A DNA stretch of 64,000 bases from Reticulascus tulasneorum (Eukaryota > Ascomycota > Sordariomycetes > Glomerellales > Reticulascaceae). Location: NCBI GenBank assembly GCA_001557505.1, contig LSAX01000007.1, positions 806,001 to 870,000 of the forward strand, written 5' to 3'. Made by a program: the position numbers and the translations under genes. The notes beneath the pieces are model-generated. The model ran no database searches and was not told the origin of the DNA. It was given only the letters and a program-made list of their open reading frames with translations. Shown here piece by piece: positions 33,893 through 44,227 of the stretch (within the stretch, counting starts at the first letter, position 1; every line of letters starts with the position of its first letter).

Positions 33893-34661
33893 GGAGGGGG
33901 GATTATCTCGTTTCGTCTTGGATGTTCTGTGTTTGGTAGTACATATGTTCGCTTCTTGGGGGTGTTTATTCTTACATGATACCATAGGAGGGATTGGTGT
34001 AAAGGGTAAACATTAGATCTACATACATGATGTACAATAGCTTATGATTAAGGAAAATGTTTCCCATGCTTGCTCCTATGGTTGTTGTATGATGGCAACG
34101 GGATACTGATGGGCAAGCCCCAATGCATATTGGAAACGTTAAAGAACACAGCCAGAAGTCTATTACACGTGTGGTATGGCCAAGCAGAAGATCCAAACAT
34201 GCCCGCCTCAATAAAGTCTGGCATTGCTTACACTGGGGATGCGAGAGAAGATTACCGTCAGACTGTCATCCCATCAACCATGAGTAGGTACATCAAGGCT
34301 GGCTGGCTGGCTATCGATAGCGATAACGATAAGGGGTGAGACCCAAACAAAGTGCTTTAGCGGGTGCCTACGTATTCGTAGTGGGGGCGGGGTACTGATC
34401 GGCGGGCATATGACACATGCAGACCGACATCGACAACTAAACTCTCTTCAGAGGGGTTGTACCCAATTGTGAAACTTATTTTCAAAATCCTCGCCAGCTC
34501 CGAAAAGTTGACATTCACGTTTCGTGTCCGAATCCACTTCGGAATTTTCTCGTCGCTGTGAGGCTAAATTCCAAGAGCCTTATTGGCCCGCAGCAACAAT
34601 AGGTCGCAAACGCCGTGAACGCCATCAAAAGGCCTCGCGTGCCTCGAAACGAGAGCCGAAA
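33893..34661. other. Intergenic region upstream of the sirtuin gene
   Basis: These 769 bp contain the 3' flank of the transporter and the sirtuin promoter. The sirtuin frame is open upstream to 34524 but without an ATG, so this is treated as leader. A GATA/TATCGATA cluster lies at about 34310-34335. Confidence 0.5.
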
Positions 34662-36174
34662 ATGGGGACCGAATCGTCCACCATATTGGACGAGAATGTC
34701 CTTCCCGAGACCCTTGCCAGGCGCTCCCTCAAGGCTGTCGCCGACTACATAAAGAGTGGCAATGTGCGAAATATCGTTGTCATGACGGGCGCTGGTATTT
34801 CTACGGCCGCAGGAAGTAAGTCTGCTCTCACCATGAATCTTCGCTGCTCACCGTCATATGATATTTGCATGCTAATAGCAACTAGTTCCTGACTTTCGAT
34901 CTCCTAAGACGGGATTGTATGCAAATCTTGCCAGGCTGGATTTGCCATATGCGGAAGCAGTCTTTGACATCACTTACTTCCGCGAACATCCAAAGCCTTT
35001 CTATGTGTTGGCTAAAGAGCTGTACCCTGGCAAATTTCATCCGACCGTCTCACACGCATTCATTGCGCTGCTAGCCAAAAAGGGCTTACTGAAGATGCTC
35101 TTCACGCAGAATATCGATTGCCTGGAGCGCGTGGCCGGAGTGCCTGCGGACAAGATCATCGAAGCTCACGGCAGCTTTGCAACGCAACGCTGTATTGAGT
35201 GTGCCACACCATATGATGATGAATTCATGAAAGAGCATGTGATGAAGGAGGTTGTACCCATGTGCCTGGAGAAGGATTGTAACGGCTTAGTCAAGCCCGA
35301 CATTGTGTTCTTTGGAGAACAACTTCCTGAATCATTCCGAAGCAACACCCATGTTCCTGCAATGGCAGACCTGGCCCTCGTACTCGGCACGAGTCTCAGT
35401 GTCTACCCCTTCGCCGGCCTCCCAGAGGCAGTGCGGTCCGGCATTCCTCGGGTTCTATTCAACAGGGAACAGGTGGGACAGATGGGACGCCGCGCAGACG
35501 ACGTCGTCGAGCTGGGCTCATGCGATTCTGGTGTCCGGAAGCTCGCAAGTCTGCTAGGCTGGCGAGACGAACTGGAGGCTCTGTGGAGAGGCCTTGTAGG
35601 CGAGAAAGAAGCATACAAACAACTCGCCATGTCTGACGATCAAGAAGAGCTCGAAGAGGAGATTCACAAGATGATGGAAGGGGTGGATACTGCCCTGAAA
35701 TTGGATTCTCAGGATGAGGCCGTGCAGGATGTTGGTCCAGAGGCAGCCAAGGAAGGAGATGTGTCTAGATTGTCTAGAATCATGGAGGAGAAAATTAGCA
35801 AGCAGATTCAGGGGCACCAGGCAACCACCGAGCAGGATACTGACGTTGCAAGAGTTGGAGAATCTCCTTATGACAGCAACAAAGATGTTCACGCCAGCCA
35901 AGATGAGGAAGCAGCCACAAGCACTGATGAAAACATCAATCAAGGAAAGCAAGCTAAGGATGCTGTTGGAAGCACCGACAAGGACGGCAAAGTTGACGAG
36001 TCTACAGGTGATGATATACCTGCGGTGTCATCGACACCTGGAAGCCAAGCAGTAGACGAGAAACATAATTCGGCGAGCTCAGCAGTCTCGGAGTTGGAAA
36101 GGGATCTAGAAAGGAAGCTGGTTATCGAGGAGTCCGGGGCGAAGGAGCCAGCAGCCACAAAGCCGGCGCTTTGA
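34662..36174 (+). CDS. HST2: NAD-dependent protein deacetylase, sirtuin class I (HST2/SIRT2-like)
   Basis: Two exons, 34662-34815 and 34886-36174, with a 70-bp intron (donor GTAAGT, branch GCTAAT, acceptor AACTAG), encode 480 aa. The catalytic core covers residues ~20-300: TGAGIS (42-47), AGIPDFRSPKTGLY completed by the splice join, TQNIDCLERVAGV, catalytic His146 in EAHGSF, zinc ligands C154/C157 and C178/C183, and GTSLSVYPFAGLP. Hst2-type enzymes are mostly cytoplasmic, deacetylating tubulin-like or histone H4K16 substrates. The C-terminal ~180 residues are acidic, Gln/Asp/Ser-rich and probably disordered, longer than in yeast Hst2. Tight match to family; the tail function is unknown. Confidence 0.93.
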
Positions 36175-37349
36175 AACTTGAATGTACATTGGGAGGCATC
36201 TGCAAAAGATATGGGCATTGCAAGCGTGCATCACAGAGACGATTGGCGATCCGAAGGAGGATGGCCGAATACCTTGGATACCCAGCCTATGCTTGGACTA
36301 TGGCCTTTGGCATGGAGACTATCAAGTATAAGGAGTACAAAATCTTTGGTCTTTGGTTCTTTGTTGTGTCTGCCTGTTTCCCATCCGTGACTGGCCAATT
36401 CAAACAGGAGAAGACCATGGAAAGTCAGAGGTGTTGGATATGAACCACTATAAACGAGAGTATCCGTCGTTACGATAAGTTTGGCCCTCTTAAGCTTCTA
36501 ATGCGAGGTATAAAAACCGTCCCTTCTGCGGAATTGCCGTTAGCTTTCCAGCTTGATAAGGCACCAAATTCCAGGAAGTAATCCGTATGTGTGGAAGTGA
36601 TATATGTATGCCCGCAGGGTACATGTGCGGAGATACTTGGATCGCGGGAACTGCAATGATCAGTGGGCGGCGTGGTTGTCGTCTCCGTCCACAAATATCA
36701 GCTCATTGCAATAACCAAAAACTTCCCAACCGGACTGATCTTTATGAAAAAAGAGGGTTGCCATCATCATAGCCCAAAGGCGAGGCAGGAGACGATCTTT
36801 GGCCAGTTCTGGGGGTTCGCCATCTATTGCAAAGCGGCTGCTTAACTCCTTGTGGTGGGCTAAAATTGCAGTGAAGTAAGTGAAGCTCTGACCTTTTTCA
36901 ATCATGGCTTCCATTTTTGGCGGTGCCAAGAGCCAGCCTGCGGCATTGGATCTCGCCAGGCTCTAAATAGGTACTTGCTGAGAAGTATCTTTTTCACTGC
37001 TTCCATGACAGATTTGGAGCCATGAAGGCTTCCAAGTAGGTCTGGCTGAAGGTTGGACTGCCCGCAGCAAGAACTCAAGTCCAGAGGCTTTTCTAGAATC
37101 GTTGAGACCGTCTTGTATTTGTCCAATTACCAGCTTGGTGAGTCGGCAGACCGCTTCAGCAATTATATTGAGAGGCGTATTCTAAAAGTACCTGCAAACA
37201 AGGCTGCCTCCTCTGAGAACCTTTCAATGAAGAAGAGAGTCTCCCGTTCCCAAAATGCTCCTGCATGCACCGACCTTCCACCCCTTGATAATATGCAGCG
37301 TCTAAATCGTACGTTATTTACCCCTTTAAACATCCTTCGCAATCTAGCA
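36175..37349. other. Intergenic region with possible gene fragments
   Basis: A 1.2-kb stretch. The minus strand has overlapping open frames at 36660-36929 and 36902-37126 and a neighbour at 37163-37372. Together they read like pieces of a coding sequence, but no start or splice arrangement joins them and no family is recognised. They may be a decayed gene or chance. Confidence 0.35.
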
Positions 37350-39221
37350 TCAGTCTGAGCGAACTGGCTCATACATGTGGGCAGGAAATCTATAAAGGAA
37401 CGGAATCAGTGCGCCCACAGCCGCCACTGCGCTGGCAGCCATGAATGGCAGGCCAATCCACACACCGCCTGCGGCGATGCCATCCCTTAATAGGGCGGAG
37501 AGTGCCGGCGCGGATATCAACAGGCAGATCATCTCTGCCACGGAGATGGTGGTGTTCAGGACGCCGATGGTGTGCGGCTCGACCAGGTTGTTGAGCACAG
37601 CTCGGAGCTGGGTGGTAAAGCTGCTACCAATGGAGAAGAGCACCAAAGCTATGGTGTGGTGTAAGCGAGTCATCATAACGAGTGGGGTGATACGACTACG
37701 GAAGGAGTCGGAGAATACGTACCACAAATCAGGATCAGGGGCGTGAAGGCAAAGGCGATGAAGAAGCAGCCGATGGTCATGACGAGCCCGGTAAGGCGTG
37801 TGAGCCACAAGTCACGGACTACGGGCGGTTTCCCCATGTATTTGGTCAAGACCCAGCCGAGCCCTGGAAGAATGGCAACGTACATGACGAGGTTGGTGAT
37901 ACTTCCGACAGTGCCGAGCAGGGTAGCCTGAGAAGCAGATTCAAAGTTAGCAAGGCCCGACTCTTCATATATATATAAATGAATGCGGCATGGAACATGA
38001 GCTTACCGTCTCCCATTTCCAATTATATCTAACATGCGTGTACTGCAATATTAGTTCTACTTTGGCAAACTTGACCAGAACACCCAGGTTGAAGCTGAGG
38101 AGGAGCCCCAGGATGCTCCTAGAGCCGAGGAGAAATTTCCAGACATGAAGCATGTCGTTCTTCATGGAGAACACAATCTGCTGCCACAGAGTCCGTTTGC
38201 CCCCATCTACCTCTGTTTCTTCGGTTTCCTCGGGTTCGGGGACTCCATTGCTTCCATGGAGCTGTCGCGCAATTTCCGCATCGGCGGCCCTCCGCAAGTT
38301 GAGGGTTTCGGGAATGAATCCAGTAAGAATGGTTCCACAGACCAAAAGAACCCAACCAAGGATCATTGGTATCCAAGGATCCTTGCTCATCAAAAAGGCA
38401 CTGAGCGGAGAAGTAACCAACTCTCCAATAACGCCGACAGCGGCGAGTTGGAAGAATGCGGCGGTGCTGAGAGGCTTTAGCATCTTCTCCAGCTAGCTTG
38501 GGGATTGGATTCCTTACCGCTGAGAAGAAGGTATGGTATCCGCTAACATGGTCCAAACCATAGCTTGAAGCACGCCTACGCCGCCTCCGATGAACTGCAA
38601 CAGGGCTCCAAACCAAACAGTCCACAGTGGGAAGATACTGGGCCAGATAACTGAGCGGATTAGACCCTGGCTCAAAAGAGACTTCCAAGACAACTTACGG
38701 GGCACCATCATCCAGGTAAACTCGAGACTTAGGCCAAACATCGACAAGAAGAGGATGGGCCGGCGGCCATACTTGTCGGCAATGACACCATACGGGATGG
38801 AGGTAAGGATTGCTGCAAAAGTGGTGAGAAGCTGCGAGTAGGCCTGGCGTCAAATAAGATGCGGGAGAGACCTACGAGCTATGCAGTCGAACGAGTTCTG
38901 CCATCCCCGGATCATGGCCAGCTTTCCCGCGACTTTGGGGTCGCTTGCGCATGGCCCTTCACTTGGAGTTCCTAGTGCATGTTCTGGATAGTATTCATGG
39001 CAGATGATGTCTTCCATGATCTGTTGTGTCGGCGGAACTTGTAGATACGCCCCGAGCTCGATGAGAATGAGGAATACCATGGACATGTACAGGATTGTTT
39101 TCTGGTACTTGTCGTCTGGGATGACATCCGCCGGGAGGTCATTGCCCATTAAAGGCGTCTCTTCCGTCTGCTCGTATTCGACATCATCGCCGTCGCGCTC
39201 TTCATCTTCTAATCGTGTCAT
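37350..39221 (-). CDS. MFS transporter (general substrate type, SLC46-like architecture)
   Basis: Five exons (39221-38876, 38812-38518, 38466-38007, 37927-37723, 37648-37350) give 534 aa; introns are 63, 51, 79 and 74 bp. The first two joins require the acceptors TTTTGCAG and CCTCTCAG; nearer AG sites break the frame. An acidic N-terminal tail (~45 residues) precedes about twelve helices. The MFS loop is present as PYGVIADKYGRRP after the second helix. The fourth-fifth helix link reads ADTIPSSQR-TAAFF, as in fungal members of this group. A ~55-residue charged loop separates the two halves. The substrate is unknown. It is divergent from the YSA1-like gene with 1.06 kb between. Confidence 0.85.
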
Positions 39222-40280
39222 TTTCGCAGCCGGGTCTCGCGACACATTCAGCGGATATGAGAGACTGGGGGCCGAGATATGTCCAAGGAAATCGCATGAA
39301 GATACTAGCAATCACAGAAAGACGCAGATTGAAGGAATGACATATGGGATTGTAGCCATGTGCACGACGAAAACGAAACAGACGCCGAATAAACAAATGG
39401 TCAGGAGTAGTCGGGGATCTTCCTCAGTAGGATGCGATTGGAATGAATAGCTTGCTGAGATAGGCAGGTTGATAACCAGCACAAATCCAGTCCAGTCCAG
39501 TCCACTATAACACAAAATAAATAGCCCTCTGTAGTGATTCTTACTCCACTAAGGTAGGCATTATAACCGCACTCGTATACGGATTAGAAGAACTGGCTAC
39601 GGCTTACGAGATAGTCATGGAGCCCCGATCCCTGCCAATACCGGGTACAAAACCACGTTGGGATAAAGTGGCAATCGGCTGCAGCATCAAGCTTACTGTT
39701 TCATGTCCCGACTCCTCGTGCTTCCAAAAGGTGAGCATGGACGCAAATCTCTGTGTGGGGTCGCAATCCTACAACGTCATCCTTTGGACAGACTTGCATC
39801 TTGCCGTGACGTGGACACGTCCGCCATACGTAGTACATTCGTGTCCTTTACAAGTCTTATCTCTTCCAGGGGATGGAGATGAGATGCCGGGTTTCCACGC
39901 TGTGCGGGTTTCCAGTTAAATCCGATTTATCTCATAGATATCTGGAGAATCCGAGGCACGCGAGGTTTGGGTCTATGGATTAGAAGATTTGCAGTTCTCG
40001 GTCTTTGACTAGGTGGGTTGTTAGGTCGAGGGATGAGCATGTGGCGTTCTTGGCGACAGTGACAGGCTTCAGGCGTTCATTCCTTAAGTTAATTACTGTA
40101 AGAAGTATTGAAGCCACAGCAGCGCAATTACAGTGGGGAGCCGGCTGGGGCCTCCCCTAACAAATTACTCCACAAGTCGTTCACACCCCTACCTTCATCT
40201 TGAGCTGCACGGCACCCCACCATTCGTCACCCTGCACCGAAATCGCCACCCCGCTTCAGGAGCTTCCTGAACGACGAGCT
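39222..40280. promoter_or_regulatory. Divergent promoter region: MFS transporter / ADP-ribose pyrophosphatase
   Basis: A 1.06-kb intergenic stretch. Frames at 39617-39919 (+) and 39312-39515 (-) are short and featureless. No specific element was recognised. Confidence 0.45.
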
Positions 40281-41133
40281 ATGGCCGCAGTAGATGCGAA
40301 AGTAATCTCCAGAGAGCCATTGGTAGGTCATTATACCGTTCTTCCATATCGTTCAGTCGATCTGACATTTCGAACCGACAGGCTGAAGGCGAAGCGGCGT
40401 GGACGAAGCTCGTAAAGTACGAAGCTCCAATCTAGAACCGCTCCTGGAGCTCCATCTAAAACCAACACTCTTTCACTAGGATCACCTACCAGGACCCCAA
40501 AGGCACAGTCCGAACATGGGAGTCCGCTGAAAGGAGGACCCGACCCAAGGGCAGCGACATCGACGGCGTAGGCATTGTGGCCATCCTTGACAAGCCCACA
40601 GGTACGCTTAATTTGCTCGCGCGATACTCAGCAGAAGCTAAAAGAAGCTCGGTGCAGGGCCTGAGATGATCCTGCAAAAGCAATACCGCCCTCCCATCGA
40701 ACAGGTCACCATCGAAGTCCCAGCCGGCCTCATCGATGCCGGCGAAACAGCTGAACAAGCAGCCGTGCGCGAGCTGAAAGAGGAAACGGGCTACGTAGGC
40801 AAGGCGAGCGAAACATCACCCATCATGTTCAACGGTCCGTCTCTCTCGCGCTCGATACATACATACACGTCCTTCTGCTAATGATACACCTTAGATCCGG
40901 GGTTCTGCAACACGAACCTCCGCATGGTCCACGTCACCATCGACATGTCCCTGCCCGAGAACCAAAACCTCAAGCCCGAGCTCGAAGACAACGAATTCAT
41001 CGAGGTCTTCACCGTCCCGCTGGCCAATCTCTGGGCCGAGTGTAAGAAGCTGGAGGCGGAAGGGTGCGCAATTGATGCGAGGGTCGGGACACTGGCCGAG
41101 GGCATCGAGATAGCAAAGAGATTTAAACTGTAG
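40281..41133 (+). CDS. YSA1: ADP-ribose pyrophosphatase, Nudix family (YSA1/NUDT5-like)
   Basis: Five exons (40281-40322, 40382-40416, 40480-40601, 40658-40834, 40895-41133) give 204 aa; the second exon is only 35 bp. The frame joins as WTKLVK-ITYQDPKG, matching the family. RTRPKGSDIDGVGIVAIL and QKQYRPP precede a complete Nudix box at about residues 95-117: GLIDAGE, then seven residues, then RELKEETGY. The enzyme hydrolyses ADP-ribose to AMP and ribose-5-phosphate in the cytosol or mitochondria, limiting free ADP-ribose; sirtuin-derived O-acetyl-ADP-ribose is a known substrate, and an HST2-like sirtuin lies 4 kb away, probably by chance. The stop codon is 36 bp from that of a convergent second Nudix gene. 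Confidence 0.93.
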
Positions 41134-41169
41134 CCCCCCGCCCCCGTAAAATGGATTCCTGTCCTGGCT

Positions 41170-42173
41170 CTACAGCTTGCCCTCTCGCTTGAGACCATCC
41201 CACAATGCCAATGCTGCGAGGCACTTCGCATCTCGTGCGCCCTCGCGCCATAGATCTTGCAACGGTACGAGCTTGAGCGTGATCTTTTCCCCGTCCTCAC
41301 GCAATCCCGTCAGCTTGCCGCTCCACTCCTTCAGCTGAGCCCGCGGTATCCTCCGCTCGTAGCTGTAGATCGTCAAGTACTCATCGCACCCTCCGGCCGA
41401 CGGAAACATGGCCAGCGGGAGTCCTTCAGCCTCCATTTCCTCAGTCCCAGCTGCGGCCCCGGCCAGCTCGCTCAGACACTTGAGCTCTGACTCGTGAATC
41501 TCTAAACCCAGCTCCTCCTGCATTTCCCTCGCCGCAGCGCCTGCGAAGCTGCCCTCATCGTCTACCATCCCGGCCGGTAGCTCCACAAACGCAAGGCTGC
41601 CCGCCGGCAGACGCGGCTGCACTGTAAGCACAACATACCGCTCTTCCTCGGCATCACTTGGCACGTCGTCTGGAATCAGCATGACTAGCATCGCGACGCT
41701 AGGCCCACGGAGGAAGACACTGGCGGGGAGGCTCTCGCCCGCCGCGTTGGAGACGTCGGCCGTGACCTTCAGAAACCCCACCCGTCCTGAGCCGAAGATG
41801 TCGAAGGCCTGCACTGTGATGGAGTTGAGCTTATACGGATCCGAATTGAACGCGTGCTGGGCGTTCTGCGACTGCAGGCTCAGCGACTTTGTGACTGTTT
41901 GGACCCAGTTCTACAACTGATTAGCTGAGACCGTTCCTCATTCAACACTGGAATACGGATCTATACATTGAAAGGTCGAAATGCCAGTAATTGCTGCTCG
42001 GACAGCCCATCTGGGAGCGTTACCGAGACGCTGGGGTCATTGAGTGTAATGGTAGACATCTTGCGGATCGACTGCAAGAATTGTGCCCCAGCACGCACCG
42101 GAGTGGGAAGTGCCGAGTGAATGAGCCTTGTAGATTGAGCTGAGCGAAAAGCCTGTCTCCAGAAAGCCTGCAT
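41170..42173 (-). CDS. Nudix hydrolase of the ADP-sugar diphosphatase (NUDX14) type, predicted mitochondrial
   Basis: Two exons, 42173-41967 and 41910-41170, with a 56-bp intron (branch GCTAAT, acceptor TTGTAG), give 315 aa. The N-terminus is a classic mitochondrial presequence (MQAFWRQAFRSAQSTRLIHS), and an internal ATG at codon 39 (MSTITLND) could give a cytosolic form. The Nudix region reads PAGMVDDEGSFAGAAAREMQ then EELGL; the first box glutamate is replaced by Gly, although an adjacent Glu is present. FPSAGGCDEYLTIY, TGLREDGEKI and LVPLQDLW resemble plant NUDX14, which hydrolyses ADP-glucose and ADP-ribose. The product is probably an ADP-sugar pyrophosphatase; the natural substrate in fungi is unknown. 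Confidence 0.82.
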
Positions 42174-42504
42174 GGCACGTTTATCTATCGCAATTCATCT
42201 CACGCGGAATTTGACGGTTTTTTTGTTGTAGCGGTTGACGACGTCTTAGAGAGGAGTGTGAGTGCTAATGTGGCCTGCAGCCGTCATCTTACGTCTGTAG
42301 GCTTTTCAATCGCTAGCTTAGCAAATATGGTAATGATCCGGACGTCGCCTACAGAATCCTTTGGCTGCAAAAACCACCAAGAAAATGAAATCAAACACCA
42401 AGGGAAGCAAGGACTGAGCGGTTGGCTTATTGATTCATTTTCTAAATATCTACAGGATAAAATATACCCTAAGCCAGAAACAGGTTCTCACGATGCTGTC
42501 ATTC
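42174..42504. other. Short intergenic region
   Basis: These 331 bp lie between two minus-strand genes: the upstream region of the NUDX14-like gene and the 3' flank of the next. Nothing else is recognised. Confidence 0.5.
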
Positions 42505-43799
42505 TCACACAGCCCAGTAAATATCAATGCTAACGCCCGAAACAATATTGACCCAGCCCCCAAATCTTGCCATGCCCCAAACCGTCACCACATCTCCCAT
42601 TTTTAAGCTTCGAACAAAATCACCATTGGCCGTTCCCTTTCCTCGTCCTTGCTCGGACAATTGGACTGCTTCTGGCGATTCAGGGTCGATGTCGTCGGTC
42701 CATGACCATACAATCCGATACTTGCCCGCCTTTCGAGTGGCAGTTTTGTTACCTTGTATCTTCCATTGGTCGTCCGCCGGTAGCTCTTGTTTGAACCAAC
42801 GATGTCCCTCAGAGTTTGCATCGACATCTGGGCGGATTGATCTGAGGGCGCAGACAGGCAGCTGAGGGGCTGTGGAATCAGTTGCTTGTGGTACTCGTCC
42901 ATCAGCCGCACAATCGGGTTTGCCTATGCCAAGTCAGTATCCCTTCCGATTTCACAGGAGGGACCCAGTTACAACTTACACGTGTGTCCGGCATCGAATC
43001 TCTCAAGCCCGGCCTCGAACCAAGTCCAAGACCCTCTAAATGTCCCTTGATCGCCTCGCTCCCCGCCCCAACCCTGATCATTGCTTTTGATGTTGAAGAC
43101 GATCTTCCTCACTGGATGTACTAGGGTAGGAGTTTCCGTGTTCTTGAGTAGTTTCTCAAAGAACGCTCTCTGCTGTTCGTTCTCTAGAGGTAGGGGGCTG
43201 CTCGGGGTATTTTGGTAGGTGGACTTCGTAGCTCCCACGGTGGATGTGAAGCCAATGGGAGGACTTCGTAGCTAAGAGAAATGGAGTCAGTGTGGTTCAA
43301 TATCAAATTGAAGATTCGAGTCTCGAAGAGCTTACAAGGAACTTGTTCTCCTCCTGGTGAGTGCCCGAAATTCGAAGAGGTGTGCTATAGTTGATTTCGA
43401 CATGGGAGTGTGGCCAATATTCGGCTTGATCGAAGATGATGTTCAAGAGCTCAGGAGGGAGGCATGCTGCTTTCTCAAGCATGACTTTGACCACGATAAC
43501 ATCGATTGGCTTCGGCTTGAATGTATTGTCAACCTCGACTACCTCTTCCTCCTCCGGTGCCTGGTTGACAACGGGTGGCCGCCGGATGAATCGTTGTCTA
43601 GGAAGCATTGTAGGCTGGTCGGGCTGCGTATTTCCTCCAGAACGAACTAGTTGAACGAGAGCAATCCCAGCAAGAATAGTGGCTACTGTTCCGGCGTATT
43701 GCTGTAGCACAGAGCTATCGAGACATAAGCAATGAACCTGTCACAAGAAGGACGATGGAGAATTCACCTGTCAGGTATCCAACTAAGAAACGAGTTCAT
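42505..43799 (-). CDS. Uncharacterised membrane-anchored fungal protein, four exons
   Basis: Exons 43799-43768, 43714-43336, 43271-42980 and 42923-42505 (introns 53, 64 and 56 bp, all GT-AG) give 373 aa. The first exon encodes MNSFLSWIPD and leads into an N-terminal hydrophobic segment (TVATILAGIALVQLV, about residues 20-35). A PPELLNIIFDQAEYWP block near residue 90 resembles the start of an F-box but lacks the rest. The last exon ends in a compact conserved-looking segment: WSWTDDIDPESP, GDFVRSLKMGDVVTVWGMAR, then a Trp/Tyr-rich end (DIYWAV). The frame used in the last exon is not its longest simple open frame, but it is the only one compatible with splicing and looks protein-like. Function unknown; probably attached to an organelle membrane. 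Confidence 0.72.
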
Positions 43800-44227
43800 A
43801 TGTGTATGTGATGGCGATTGATAGCGAGTATACCCTAACGCGAATCCGTATCAAGTACCAGTAACGCGGTAATAACTGTAAATGTATGTGGTGGTTCTCA
43901 GAACGAGGGTCAAGGTGGCGCGGAATCGATTTGATGCTTTTGACTGGAAGTTGGGAGACGTCAGGTGCATACGTCAGAGCACAACGTTAGACCCGGATCC
44001 TGATGCAGTGGCATAGTGGGGTAATTAATTAGATGCATGGTTGCGGGCATGTTTGGGACACCCCTAACGTAAGTATAGCAAGATCACGTGAAAGCACCTC
44101 ATACCTCAGAGCCATCCTCAAGGTCCAATGATCCGGCTTACAAACGAAAGCAGAGGCGAGGTCAAAATACCTCAGTGATGAGGGAAACTATTGAAAATTT
44201 CCTCTCATATCCTCTGCTCATATCGCC
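43800..44227. promoter_or_regulatory. Divergent promoter region: uncharacterised protein / CysA-like gene
   Basis: A 428-bp bidirectional intergenic region containing a perfect TCACGTGA palindrome (44084-44091), listed separately. Confidence 0.55.
44084..44091. promoter_or_regulatory. TCACGTGA palindrome (E-box, Cbf1-type site)
   Basis: The octamer lies 137 bp upstream of the CysA-like start codon. TCACGTG is the core bound by the bHLH factor Cbf1 (with Met4/Met28) at yeast sulphur-assimilation genes. Whether the equivalent factor acts here is inference from position. Confidence 0.45.

Noticed and set aside
37350..39221. Pseudogene status of the second MFS transporter because nearby acceptor sites break the frame
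   Set aside because: Using acceptors slightly further downstream (38813 and 38467) restores one continuous 534-aa frame with expected motifs.
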